DNA of 64,000 bases from the NCBI GenBank assembly GCA_024235395.1, contig JACKMK010000004.1, positions 752,747-816,746 of the forward strand, given 5' to 3'. Source of the DNA: Chromatiaceae bacterium (GTDB lineage Bacteria; Pseudomonadota; Gammaproteobacteria; Chromatiales; Chromatiaceae). The notes beneath the pieces were generated by a model that did not search any database, had not been told where the DNA came from, and worked only from the letters and a program-made list of their open reading frames with translations. This document shows, one piece after another, positions 42,147 to 50,563 of this stretch. How positions within the stretch are numbered: the stretch's first letter is position 1; every line of letters starts with the position of its first letter. The translations under genes were made by a program, and so were the position numbers.

Positions 42147-42491
42147 TCAGAAAACCAACACCTTGCCCGCGGCCAAGGTTCGATCTGCCAGTTCGTCCAG
42201 GGTGCCGCGGCGCGTGCCCTCGACCAGTTCCTCGTCTCCAAGGCCACGTGCATCCATGCAGGTGCCACACAGCAGGACTTCACCCTTGCGCGCCACCGCC
42301 TTCACCATCAACTCCAGGTTATAGAAGCCTTGCGGGACCTTCTGGCCAGCCTTGGCGCAGGCCACCGCATCGGCCATCAGGAAAACGCTGATCTCGGCAC
42401 CTTTGCCGGCCAACGCCTTGGCCAGACGCAGACCGTTGTAGCTGCGCTCTGTCCCGTAGGGTGGGTCATTGAGAATCAACAGCGTATTCAT
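42147..42491 (-). CDS. DsrE/DsrF-like sulfur-transfer family protein
   Basis: 114 residues. The DsrE/F/YchN fold is clear: MNTLLILNDPPYGTERSYNGLRLAKALAGKGAEISVFLMADAVACAKAGQKVPQGFYNLE. Cysteines at ACAKAG and LLCGTCMDARGLG (the latter in the usual active loop) could carry persulfides. It is cytosolic and follows the TVP38-rhodanese gene with a 4-bp overlap, so both are made together. It probably moves sulfane sulfur or takes part in persulfide handling. The exact partner is unknown. Confidence 0.9.
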   Translation of the reverse strand: MNTLLILNDPPYGTERSYNGLRLAKALAGKGAEISVFLMADAVACAKAGQKVPQGFYNLELMVKAVARKGEVLLCGTCMDARGLGDEELVEGTRRGTLDELADRTLAAGKVLVF

Positions 42492-43504
42492 ACCTTGGCT
42501 CCTTCAGTAGTTGCATCGGATCGGCCCTCCACCGGCCAACCCTCAGCCAACCATGCGGTCATGCCGCCGCGAACGACGCGCGCATCGGAAAAGCCCCGTC
42601 GTGCCAGCAGGGCGGCGGCCTTGGCCGAACGGCGGTCGGTTCGACAGACGATGGCGATCGGACGTTCTGGATCGTCGCCCAACTCGGCAAGACGTGCTGC
42701 GAGTTCCTCGAGCGGCAGATTCAGTGCGCTGACGATGTGGCCCTGCTCGCCGATGAAATCTGCAGCCGTTCTCACGTCCAGAATCAGGCCCCGTGCGGCA
42801 TCCGCACGCGACTTGAGTTCCTCGACCGTGAGCATCGGCTTTTCCCGCAGCCGTGCCACCAGGCGTGGCAGGAAGGTCACGAGAGCGAGCAACGCCAGCG
42901 CGATCAGGCCATTGCGGATCATGCCCTCGTTGCCTGCAACGGCCTCGCGCCCGGCGAAACCCAGATAGGTGTAAGCCAACGCCCCGGGCAGCATGAAGAC
43001 GAAGCTCGCGAGGGTGTAGTGCAACAGCGAAATGCGTGTCAGGCCGAGTGCATAGTTCAGCAAGTTGAACGGAAACAGCGGCACCAGCCGGGTGAAGGCG
43101 ACGAATCGCCAGCCCTCGGCCTCGACGCCCTTGAAGAGGCGCTCGACTCGCCCGCCCGCGCCGGCCTCAATCCGCGCCTGGACCCAGTTCGAGGCCAGGT
43201 AACGCGCGATGATGAAAGCAAGCACGGCACCGAGCGTCGCGCCGGTCAAGTTATACAGCGTACCCCAGGCCGGGCCAAACAGTGCGCCGCCGACGAGTGT
43301 CAGAACGGAGCCTGGAAAAAACAGTACGGTTGCCAGTGCGTAAACGCCGATAAACAGCACTGGCGCGGCGGCACCCGCACTGGCCACCCACGCCTCGAGC
43401 ACGGCGACATCGAGCTGCTCGCGGTATGTAAAGCCAAGCGCAATCGCTGCCGCGAGCACGAGCAATAGGAGGATGCGTACAATCGTCCTATTCATGGGTG
43501 CCAT
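42488..43504 (-). CDS. TVP38/TMEM64 (SNARE-associated) membrane protein fused to rhodanese
   Basis: 338 residues. The N-terminal about 220 residues are a TVP38/DedA-type membrane domain (LFFPGSVLTLVGGALFGPAWGTLYNLTGATLGAVLAFIIARYLA; FVAFTRLVPLFPFNLLNYALGLTRI). A rhodanese domain follows (about 235-330) with active loop IVCRTDRRSAKAA, so it has a catalytic Cys. A fusion of this kind occurs in sulfur and selenium-associated operons and suggests membrane-linked sulfane-sulfur transfer. It overlaps the sterol desaturase gene upstream by 17 bp and dsrE downstream by 4 bp. Confidence 0.9.
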   Translation of the reverse strand: MAPMNRTIVRILLLLVLAAAIALGFTYREQLDVAVLEAWVASAGAAAPVLFIGVYALATVLFFPGSVLTLVGGALFGPAWGTLYNLTGATLGAVLAFIIARYLASNWVQARIEAGAGGRVERLFKGVEAEGWRFVAFTRLVPLFPFNLLNYALGLTRISLLHYTLASFVFMLPGALAYTYLGFAGREAVAGNEGMIRNGLIALALLALVTFLPRLVARLREKPMLTVEELKSRADAARGLILDVRTAADFIGEQGHIVSALNLPLEELAARLAELGDDPERPIAIVCRTDRRSAKAAALLARRGFSDARVVRGGMTAWLAEGWPVEGRSDATTEGAKV

Positions 43505-44351
43505 CCGCTCCCGACCATTGCCGACGATTGATCACGTAACCGGTGATCCGACCGCGGAACGGCAGCAGCAACAGGCCGGGTAGCCAGCTGACGTCGCGCG
43601 GCTGGTCGTAGCCTCGGATACCGATCGTCATCCCTTGGTGGCCGCCGCGTGGCTGGTCGCGGTAGGTGCCGAACAGGCGGTCCCACCAAGGCAGGTTGAA
43701 GCCGAAGTTCGAGTTGGTTTCATCGTCCTCGACGGAATGGTGGACCCGGTGCATATCTGGGGTCACGACAAACCAGCGCAGTACGCGATCCACCTTGGCG
43801 GGCAAGCGCACGTTGCCATGGTTGAACATCGCCGTTGCGTTCAGCAGTACCTCAAAAATAATCACCGCTGCCACCGGCGGGCCGAGCACGGCAATCGTCG
43901 CGAACTTGATCAACATCGACACGATGATCTCGATCGGGTGAAAGCGCGCCCCAGTGGTCACGTCGTAGTCCGGGTCGGCGTGGTGCACGCGGTGCAGCCG
44001 CCAAAGCACCGGAATCGCATGCACCATCACGTGCTGCAACCAGATCACGAAGTCCAGCGCGATCACCGCGATGGCCACCGCGAGCCACAACGGCAGCTCG
44101 ACATAGTTCAGTACGCCCCAACCCTGAGCGGCAGCAAACGCCGCCATGCCCACTGCCGCGGCCGGAAACAGCAGCCGTAACAGCAGCGTGTTCAGGACTA
44201 CCAGACCCAGGTTGTTGACCCATCTGAGCGCCTTGCCGACCGTCAGGATCCTGCGCGGTGCCAGCACCTCCCATAGCGCCATCACGACAAACGTGCCGAC
44301 AAAGAAACCGAGCCGGATTGCCGCCTCGTGGGTTTGCAAAAAGGTTTCCAA
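43488..44351 (-). CDS. Sterol desaturase / fatty-acid hydroxylase family di-iron membrane enzyme
   Basis: 287 residues, four to six membrane helices. The three histidine motifs of the family are visible: HVMVHAIPVLWRLHRVHHAD (H-x4-H plus HxxHH) near residue 105, NHGNVRLP and HRVHHSVEDDETNSNFG near 210. The product is a membrane di-iron oxygenase acting on lipid chains. Substrate unknown; sterols are unlikely in this host. It is the first gene of a three-gene operon with the TVP38-rhodanese and DsrE genes, and is divergent from the ArsR-rhodanese regulator with 113 bp between. Confidence 0.88.
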   Translation of the reverse strand: METFLQTHEAAIRLGFFVGTFVVMALWEVLAPRRILTVGKALRWVNNLGLVVLNTLLLRLLFPAAAVGMAAFAAAQGWGVLNYVELPLWLAVAIAVIALDFVIWLQHVMVHAIPVLWRLHRVHHADPDYDVTTGARFHPIEIIVSMLIKFATIAVLGPPVAAVIIFEVLLNATAMFNHGNVRLPAKVDRVLRWFVVTPDMHRVHHSVEDDETNSNFGFNLPWWDRLFGTYRDQPRGGHQGMTIGIRGYDQPRDVSWLPGLLLLPFRGRITGYVINRRQWSGADGTHE

Positions 44352-44421
44352 GTACCCGTGCCCCCTCGTGCTTGACTGGCATTGCGCAGTCTGTGGCTAT
44401 ACTGAACCGTAAATTCTGGAT

Positions 44422-44445
44422 ACATTCTACTATTTAGTTGAATGT
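44422..44445. promoter_or_regulatory. Candidate operator of the ArsR-rhodanese regulator
   Basis: A 24-bp imperfect palindrome (outer arms ACATTC / GAATGT, inner ACTA / TAGT, 10 of 12 positions matching per arm) lies 20 bp upstream of the regulator ATG, in the divergent intergenic region. It is AT-rich in a GC-rich background, as expected for an ArsR-type site that would repress both the regulator and the desaturase operon. Confidence 0.6.
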
Positions 44446-44464
44446 TTAGCCGGGGCGTGAACTG

Positions 44465-45130
44465 ATGTCAAGAAATGCGGAACCCAAGCAGGCCTTGTTT
44501 GAGCAGTTGGCAGTGATCGGCCGTGCGATGGGGAGCGCGGCCCGCCTGGAATTGCTCGACTTCCTCGCCCAGGGCGAGCGAACGGTCGAGGATCTGGCCA
44601 AGGCCGCCGGACTCTCCATTGCCAACACCTCGAAGCACCTGCAACAGCTCAAGGGCGCCGGCCTGGTCGAGGCGCGGCGGGAAGGTAAGCACATCCATTA
44701 TCGGCTTTCAGACGATCGTGCGATCGATGCCGTGCGCGAGCTGCGGGTGCTCGCCGAGGCTCACATTGAGAAAGTTGGTGACCTGGTCACGCACTACCTG
44801 CACAGCCGTGACGCCCTGGAGCCCGTGCCCGCCGAAGAACTCCTGAACCGTGCGCAGCAGGGATTGGTGACCGTCATCGATGTGCGCCCACCGGAGGAGT
44901 ATTCGCAAGGTCACATTACCGGTGCACTGAATATCCCGTTGGACAAGCTCAAGCAACAGTTGAAACAGATACCACGCGACCGCGAGGTGGTGGCCTATTG
45001 CCGTGGCCCCTGGTGCGTACTGGCTTACGAAGCCGTGGCCCGACTGCGCAAGGCCGGGCTCTCCGCAAGGCGTCTCGAGCACGGGCTACCGGAGTGGCGG
45101 CGGGCCGGGCTCCCGATCGAGCAGTCGTAA
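44465..45130 (+). CDS. ArsR-family repressor fused to a rhodanese domain
   Basis: 221 residues. The N-terminal about 95 residues are an ArsR winged HTH (VIGRAMGSAARLELLDFLAQGERTVEDLAKAAGLSIANTSKHLQQLKGAGLVEARREGKHIHYRLSD). A rhodanese domain follows from about 120 (VTVIDVRPPEEYSQGHITGALNIPLDKLKQQL...VVAYCRGPWCVLAYEA). The ArsR part contains no cysteine at all; the only two in the protein are in the rhodanese loop CRGPWC. Signal sensing (persulfide or thiol oxidation) is therefore likely through that loop rather than through a metal site in the HTH. The start ATG has a GGGGCG box upstream. It is divergent from the desaturase-TVP38-DsrE operon. Confidence 0.92.
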   Translation: MSRNAEPKQALFEQLAVIGRAMGSAARLELLDFLAQGERTVEDLAKAAGLSIANTSKHLQQLKGAGLVEARREGKHIHYRLSDDRAIDAVRELRVLAEAHIEKVGDLVTHYLHSRDALEPVPAEELLNRAQQGLVTVIDVRPPEEYSQGHITGALNIPLDKLKQQLKQIPRDREVVAYCRGPWCVLAYEAVARLRKAGLSARRLEHGLPEWRRAGLPIEQS

Positions 45131-45551
45131 TACAGGTGAACGACGGGCGGCGCGAAGCGCACCGCCAAGTTCACTTCCACAACGGGTTCCAACAGCATCG
45201 TAAGAGCCGGTTTCATTGCGATGCGTCTGGCACTGCGGTTCGGGCTGGATGTCGCATCGGTCTCGTTGACGACCTCGACCCATTAAGACGTGCTGCTCAT
45301 CGTGCGTTTCGACCGCGTTGTCACAACTCAGGCAAGCAGCGCCAGCCCATGATTTCCGCCCAGACCCTGGTCAAACTGGAGGACAGGATGGCACGCTTAG
45401 CGGGTAACGTCGGTCTTGCCGAAATCGTTCATCACCAGTTTATCCGTGCCGCCGAAACGCCGCGCAAACGCTTGAGAATCCGTGCCGATGAGACGCATGT
45501 ATGGGTTGGTCGTCTATCGGGGTATCGACGATGCGCCAGATGCCGGTACCC
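45131..45551. other. Intergenic, no gene recognised (cargo/transfer junction)
   Basis: 421 bp between the ArsR-rhodanese gene and the PFL_4697 gene. Open frames exist but are short or lack homology and start signals. This is the right edge of the second cargo region. No IS ends or repeats were recognised. Confidence 0.35.
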
Positions 45552-46292
45552 CTACAAGTACTTCTTGAAGGTACTTGCGGTTACGGCGAGGCTGAGCGCG
45601 AACAGCGTCGCGAACGGTAGCACGATGAAAGTGGGATGCAGGCTGAACGGCAGCGCGAGGTAAACAACCCAGCTCAGGACCAACAGCGGCATTGCCGATT
45701 GTTTAGCCCAGTGATAGACGAATGAGCTTTCCCTGCCGCCGCCCCAGCGACGCAGGTCCCGCTTGACGAAACCGTCGACCAAGGCCATCAGACTGAACAG
45801 TACGAACACCGGCATTGCCAATGTCAGGATGGCCAAGCGCACGGAGAACACCTGGGTGACCTGCATGCCCGCAATCACGAACTTGGCAACGGGCGCGTAA
45901 AGGTTGTGGAGTCTGGGTCGCAGCCCGCTTTCGTCGGGGGCTGGGGGCACCGACAGCCAGGCGATAACGTCGACCACCCGCGTAAACTCGAACAAGGCGT
46001 AGTAAGCATTGTCCGCTACCGCCTTGGCGAACGCGGCCGGGCTTGAGGTCACAACACTTCGCCGGAAATCCGAATCCAGGTACCCGATCTCTGCCTCGAG
46101 CATCGACCGGCTGTGCTGGAGGCCTTTATCGGGCCACCAGAAGACCATGCCCACCCATTCGCTCAGGATCGAAAACAACAGTGCCAACAGCAGCCATTGC
46201 ATGCCCTTGGCAACCATCGTCAGCATCCTCGAGGTCAGACCCTGCTGGACCTCTCGCCGTCGTGGGTCGGCCATTGCCTCAGCCATCGTCAT
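45552..46292 (-). CDS. ICE membrane protein, PFL_4697 family (TIGR03747, DUF4400)
   Basis: 246 residues. Membrane helices near residues 30-52 (GMQWLLLALLFSILSEWVGMVFWW), 135-165 and two near the C-terminus (SAMPLLVLSWVVYLALPFSL; PTFIVLPFATLFALSLAVTASTFKKYL). The core SRSMLEAEIGYLDSDFRRSVV is typical of DUF4400. It belongs with the coupling protein TraD in this ICE class and overlaps its gene by 14 bp. In relatives RAQPRD follows closely; here a 16-kb cargo separates them. Confidence 0.92.
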   Translation of the reverse strand: MTMAEAMADPRRREVQQGLTSRMLTMVAKGMQWLLLALLFSILSEWVGMVFWWPDKGLQHSRSMLEAEIGYLDSDFRRSVVTSSPAAFAKAVADNAYYALFEFTRVVDVIAWLSVPPAPDESGLRPRLHNLYAPVAKFVIAGMQVTQVFSVRLAILTLAMPVFVLFSLMALVDGFVKRDLRRWGGGRESSFVYHWAKQSAMPLLVLSWVVYLALPFSLHPTFIVLPFATLFALSLAVTASTFKKYL

Positions 46293-48420
46293 CCTCTGCC
46301 GAGCAAGTCGTGGGCTCGGTGGCAGCTACTGTATCGGCCGCTGCGTGCCACCAGGTTTCACGCTGGCGGTACCACTGGTCGTTGGTGATGTAGGTCCGTT
46401 CCATTTCGTTGGCGACCGCGGCCAGGCTCTGCGGCATGACCGGATCTTTGCTGGTATCCGGCAGTGGCATGCGCAGTTTCCACAACTGCCCACCTTCGAG
46501 CAGCGCAAACGCCTGGCCTTTCGGCAACGCCACCAGTTCCGCCGGCGTCAGCATCGGGACCTCGGAGACGCTGATGCGATCTTCGTTGCGTGACTTGAAG
46601 TCGACACCCGAGGTCGGGTCCGAGGAGTCGTCGACACCGGACACGCTCATCAAGGTGAAGACCTCGACCTTGGGCAACTGGTCGGTCAGCATTTCGGCGG
46701 TGGCCAGCTCTTTCACCCGCAGCATCAGAAGCGTGTTGAAGTTGCCGGCGACCTGCCCTGCTTTGGCCCGGTTGCCGATCCTTGCCTCGACGTCCGACCA
46801 GGTTTGGGTATAGGCGGTCACCTGGAACCCGGCACCGCCAGCCTTGTTCAGGAGCGGCACGAACTCGTCACCGATCAGCTCATTGAACTCGTCGGCGTGC
46901 AGGGAGATTGTCGGCATCGTGGCCAGGGCGCCCGTCAGCGTCGGACCGTCGGCCGGGTCTTCGACGCCGTGCTTGTAGATGTGCCCAGCTACCGAGACCA
47001 GGTCCGCGAACATGGAGTTGCCGACGGCACTCGCTACTGTCGTGTCGGTCAGCGCATCCAGGCCCACGTAGACAATCCCCTTGCGCCGGATCACCTCCAA
47101 CCACTCGAAGATGGGGCGGTTGTCGTCGGTGTCCAGATAGTCGGGGGAGATCAGCTCGGCGATCTTGCCGGTGGTGAGCTTCTCCATCAGGGGCCCGACC
47201 GAGCTGACGATCTTGTCGAAGTAGGTCTTGTCGTACTTGAACGCCGAGACCAGTCCGTCGAGAACGGGATCGTAGCGGTCCTGGTCTTTCAGATAGCGCA
47301 TTAGGGCGACCGCATCCGGATGGCGCCCACGCAGCGCCGCGGGCAGGTTGCGCTCCTTGGTGTTGGCGGCGACCTCTGCCAAATCTGCCTCCCACCCCGC
47401 CTCACCGTGCTCTCGCAGGTGCTTGCGCGCGTACTCGACGAACAAGGGTTCGATGTCGTTGATGTAACGACGCACCTGCTGGTAGTCCGGACGCCGGCCG
47501 AGCGCCACCAGGGCGCGGGCGATGATGTTGACGAACCGCCAGGCAAACTCCTTGAAGGCCGCCGAGTTGCCCTCACTCGGCAGCTGATTGGCGATCCGGG
47601 TGGCGACCTCCGTGATCCGGGAGAAGCTACCGATGGCGTTGTAGCGGGCGGACACCTCCGGATACCCAAGATGAAACAGAAAGAATTCGTCCGCGCGCCC
47701 TGCCCGTTTGGCCTCGGCATAGACCCGGCGCAACAGATCTGCGTCGCCTTTCGGGTCGAAGACGATCACCACATCACCGCGGCGGATGTCCTGGGTGATC
47801 AGGATCTCTGCAAGCCGTGTCTTGCCTACCCGCGTGGTGCCCAGCACCAGGGTGTGGCCGACGCGCTCGCCGATGTCCATCCAGACATCCTGTTCTTCGG
47901 GCTCCACGGCGTGCAGCGCCGGTTTACCGCCAACCGGCGGCAGCGGCCTTAGGGGATTCCACCAGGCGCGGCTGCGTAACCCCGCCGCAAGCCAACCCAG
48001 GATCGGTGTCGCCTCCCAGGCGACTTCCTTGCGGCGCGCCCAATGATAGAGCGGACCAGGCTGTACGTAGCGCTGAACCTCGGGGCGAATGGTGTCGCGC
48101 AGGCGCTGGGTGTGCTTCTGAGTCCAGCGGAAGCCCCGACCGAGGAAGAGTTTTCGTCGACTCACCGGCACCTGATCCGCCCGCAACCGATAGGTGGGAA
48201 GACGGCGCAGGTTGCGCTGATAGATCAGCACCCGCCAGGCCTGGCGCCCGCGCACGATGCCGAGTAAGGCCAGCGCCCCAGCCGCGCCATAAGCCACACC
48301 CGGCGGCATCATCAGCGCCCAGGGCGCCAGCACCGCGATACCGGCCGTCGCGAGCGCAACGACGGAAGACCAGAGCTCGACCGGCGGACGAAGCAGCGCC
48401 TCGACAGGATGCCGGCTCAC
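46279..48420 (-). CDS. traD: Type IV coupling protein TraD, SXT/TOL subfamily
   Basis: 713 residues. Two N-terminal membrane helices (VVALATAGIAVLAPWALMM; VAYGAAGALALLGIVRG) are followed by a cytoplasmic RecA-like ATPase with Walker A GTTRVGKTRLAEILI near residue 195 and Walker B in the LHADEFNELIGDEFVPLLNKAGG region near 520. TQTWSDVEARIG marks the conserved part. It links the relaxosome to the secretion channel. The start overlaps the PFL_4695 stop (ATGA). No relaxase is in the window. Confidence 0.95.
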   Translation of the reverse strand: MSRHPVEALLRPPVELWSSVVALATAGIAVLAPWALMMPPGVAYGAAGALALLGIVRGRQAWRVLIYQRNLRRLPTYRLRADQVPVSRRKLFLGRGFRWTQKHTQRLRDTIRPEVQRYVQPGPLYHWARRKEVAWEATPILGWLAAGLRSRAWWNPLRPLPPVGGKPALHAVEPEEQDVWMDIGERVGHTLVLGTTRVGKTRLAEILITQDIRRGDVVIVFDPKGDADLLRRVYAEAKRAGRADEFFLFHLGYPEVSARYNAIGSFSRITEVATRIANQLPSEGNSAAFKEFAWRFVNIIARALVALGRRPDYQQVRRYINDIEPLFVEYARKHLREHGEAGWEADLAEVAANTKERNLPAALRGRHPDAVALMRYLKDQDRYDPVLDGLVSAFKYDKTYFDKIVSSVGPLMEKLTTGKIAELISPDYLDTDDNRPIFEWLEVIRRKGIVYVGLDALTDTTVASAVGNSMFADLVSVAGHIYKHGVEDPADGPTLTGALATMPTISLHADEFNELIGDEFVPLLNKAGGAGFQVTAYTQTWSDVEARIGNRAKAGQVAGNFNTLLMLRVKELATAEMLTDQLPKVEVFTLMSVSGVDDSSDPTSGVDFKSRNEDRISVSEVPMLTPAELVALPKGQAFALLEGGQLWKLRMPLPDTSKDPVMPQSLAAVANEMERTYITNDQWYRQRETWWHAAADTVAATEPTTCSAEDDDG

Positions 48421-48962
48421 TGCTCGATGCCGTCTTTGGTTATCAGGACCGGATAATGCGACAGACCCAAGGCCTCGGCGATGTCACTGGCCGACGCCGG
48501 CAGGATCGGCAGACCCTCGGCGATCGCCGCAACGGCGCGCAGGTCATCGAGTGTCTGTGCCTCGATCAGCATCCCGACCGCTCCGATCTCGGCGAGCCGA
48601 TCGCGGTGGGTCGCGAACCATTCTCGCGAGAGGCCATCGGAGCCGATCAGAAAGAACGGTCGCGCAAAGGGCCGTTTGATGTCTTGCGGTTCCACCTTGC
48701 CAGGTGTCAACCCCGGCGACCGAATCGGCAGGATCCGCTCGGGATCCGCAGCCCCCAGCATTGGTTGGACCGAGCTTGCCTGCGGCCCGTCTTCTTGAAC
48801 CGGCTCCTCGTCGAAAACCTCGAGGAACGGGGCCAGGGGATAGGTCTCGCCTCTGTCGTAGATCACGGTCAGCGCACTGCCCGCCGACACGGGCATCCCC
48901 AGCGACAGGAGCAGCACCGTTGTGCTCAAGACAGGCATGGCCTGGCGGTAACGGATTGCCAC
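48417..48962 (-). CDS. ICE protein, PFL_4695 family (TIGR03765)
   Basis: 181 residues with an N-terminal signal peptide (VLSTTVLLLSLGMPVSAGSA). The mature part (LTVIYDRGETYPLAPFLEVF; PILPIRSPGLTPGKVEPQDIKRPFARPFFLIGSDGLSREWFATHRDRLAEIGAVGMLIEAQTLDDLRAVAAIAEGLPILPASASDIAEALGLSHYPVLI) is the conserved family domain. Periplasmic; role in transfer not defined. It lies between the lytic transglycosylase and TraD as in other ICEs of this class. Confidence 0.92.
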   Translation of the reverse strand: MAIRYRQAMPVLSTTVLLLSLGMPVSAGSALTVIYDRGETYPLAPFLEVFDEEPVQEDGPQASSVQPMLGAADPERILPIRSPGLTPGKVEPQDIKRPFARPFFLIGSDGLSREWFATHRDRLAEIGAVGMLIEAQTLDDLRAVAAIAEGLPILPASASDIAEALGLSHYPVLITKDGIEQ

Positions 48963-48972
48963 GCTCGGCCCC

Positions 48973-49521
48973 TTACCCGCGTCGGGTCAGGCGTTGCCAG
49001 TGCGCGCGCACCCGTGCCCGGTACCGGTCTGCCCGCTGTGGGCTGTTGGGCGCGTGATAGCAGCCCACGGCCGCCCACCAGTCTTGGCGGCTCTGGTGAC
49101 AGTGGTGCAGGATCTCCGCCGCGACCCTCAGGTTGTGATAGGGATCCAGTGCTAGCTGTGGACTCCCGAGGCGTTGCCGGTGATACCGCCAATTGACCTG
49201 CATGAGCCCGATATCGATCGATCTCCGGCCCGCGTCGAAATGCTCCTGTAGCGCGGCCTCGGCCTCCTGCCGTGAGTCAAAAAAATGCCCCCTACCCTGG
49301 ACATTCAACGTCCAGGGCCAGGGGCGAACGTTGCCTGTACTGTCAACCTGACGGGCGGATTCCGTCAGGGCTACGGCGTACAGGACTTCGGGGGGCAGAT
49401 CGTAGGCGTCGGCCACCTGTTGGTAGCCGACCGGCACCGATGCATGGGCCGGCGCTTGAAGCGCCAATCCTGGTGCAAGCAGCACGAGCAGAAGAACGGA
49501 TGGCCGACACAACCGGCTCAC
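48973..49521 (-). CDS. Lytic transglycosylase of the ICE transfer region
   Basis: 182 residues with a signal peptide (VLLLVLLAPGLALQAPAHA). An SLT fold follows: catalytic Glu in YAVALTESARQ near residue 53, GLMQVNWRYH near 100, and the AEILHHCHQ and AAVGCYHAPN segments near the C-terminus. It cuts peptidoglycan to let the transfer machinery pass. It overlaps the PFL_4693 stop by 4 bp and precedes PFL_4695 by 10 bp, the usual context. Confidence 0.93.
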   Translation of the reverse strand: MSRLCRPSVLLLVLLAPGLALQAPAHASVPVGYQQVADAYDLPPEVLYAVALTESARQVDSTGNVRPWPWTLNVQGRGHFFDSRQEAEAALQEHFDAGRRSIDIGLMQVNWRYHRQRLGSPQLALDPYHNLRVAAEILHHCHQSRQDWWAAVGCYHAPNSPQRADRYRARVRAHWQRLTRRG

Positions 49522-50324
49522 AGCGCCGACCCCGACAGCACGCTCAGGACGTCACCGCGCCGGCGCAACAGGTACGGCGCCTGGCCCTTCCCCTGCGTCA
49601 GTTCGGACAAGGCACCGCCATCGTGATTGAGCGTGACCCGACGGCTTCGCACCCAATCCGGCATGATCGACTGTCGTTCGGCCCAATCCCTCACCGTGGT
49701 GTCGTCGTCCCGCGGGAGGCCAATGAGATAGATGTCGACCCCGGCCACGCTGTCGATCCGCTTGAGCAACTGCTGGAGGAGCACATCGCAGCTGGCGCAG
49801 TCGGGACGGGTGAAGAACAACACACGATCTCTTGGTAGCAGCGCCCCATCGCTCGCCTTGTCATCTGGCAGTCGTGCGAGATCGATCAGTGGTTCTGCTG
49901 GGAACAGCTGTTGCCATGCCTGATCGTAGGCATGCTGAAAGGCCAGGATCCGTTCGGCATCTTCGCGCATCAGGCGCGCCCAGCGCTCGGCATAGCGCCG
50001 GCGCTCGGCCTCGTCGCGCGCATGGATGCCCAAGACCTCGATCGGGGAGAGGGTGGCCGGACTGATGCTGCCACGGATGCCGTCCATGAGGCTCCGGTAG
50101 CGGCGCCACTCGGTATCCGAAAGATCCCAGATCGTCGCGCGGGCCTTGTCGGTCGGGGACAGTGGCGAGACGACATCAGACGTCTGCGCGAACTGCGACC
50201 GCGTCGCATCCGATGTGACTGTCGGCCCGGCGTTGACCGACATCGTGATGCCCATGGCCAACGTAATGCCGACTAACATGGACTTCTTTTCAATGATCGG
50301 CGCAGCCATGCCCGGCCTCTTCAT
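49518..50324 (-). CDS. ICE protein, PFL_4693 family (TIGR03759) with CxxC thioredoxin-like domain
   Basis: 268 residues. An exported N-terminus (SMLVGITLAMGITMSVNA) is followed by the family signature WDLSDTEWRRYRSLMDGIRGSISPATLSPIEVLGIHARDEAERRRYAERWARLM. The C-terminal part reads VLFFTRPDCASCDVLLQQLLKRI, a CxxC thioredoxin-like motif that may act in disulfide formation for transfer proteins. The start overlaps the preceding small gene by 35 bp; a downstream ATG at 50309 is possible. Confidence 0.92.
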   Translation of the reverse strand: MKRPGMAAPIIEKKSMLVGITLAMGITMSVNAGPTVTSDATRSQFAQTSDVVSPLSPTDKARATIWDLSDTEWRRYRSLMDGIRGSISPATLSPIEVLGIHARDEAERRRYAERWARLMREDAERILAFQHAYDQAWQQLFPAEPLIDLARLPDDKASDGALLPRDRVLFFTRPDCASCDVLLQQLLKRIDSVAGVDIYLIGLPRDDDTTVRDWAERQSIMPDWVRSRRVTLNHDGGALSELTQGKGQAPYLLRRRGDVLSVLSGSAL

Positions 50325-50559
50325 GCTTCGCGGCGGAAGTTGTTGGGGTCGACGCAGTGGGCAACGTCAAATCCCGCTGGATGAGCCGCCCATCGGGGAA
50401 ACGGCAGGGTCCAAGCGTGGCCTCGACGCGTTGCGTTGGTGAGGTCTGCTCCGACTCGGTCACAGGTTCACGCTCGGCACTGCCTTCGTCAGAAGTTGGC
50501 GAGGTCGAGCCGGCGACCATGGCACCAATCAGGATCAAGACGGCAATCACCACCTCCAT
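50290..50559 (-). CDS. Small ICE protein between PilL and PFL_4693, unknown function
   Basis: 89 residues. A short hydrophobic start (VVIAVLILIGAMVAGS) precedes a polar, Ser/Thr/Glu-rich part and a segment CRFPDGRLIQRDLTLP. The position between the PilL N-terminal domain gene (4 bp away) and PFL_4693 (35-bp overlap) is common for a small membrane or secreted protein in this ICE class. I do not recognise a domain. Confidence 0.65.
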   Translation of the reverse strand: MEVVIAVLILIGAMVAGSTSPTSDEGSAEREPVTESEQTSPTQRVEATLGPCRFPDGRLIQRDLTLPTASTPTTSAAKHEEAGHGCADH

Positions 50560-50563
50560 GGGT

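Noticed and set aside
45131..45663. Possible gene after the ArsR-rhodanese regulator
   Set aside because: The open frame overlaps the regulator and the PFL_4697 gene and its translation has no coherent family; I saw no transposase motif.
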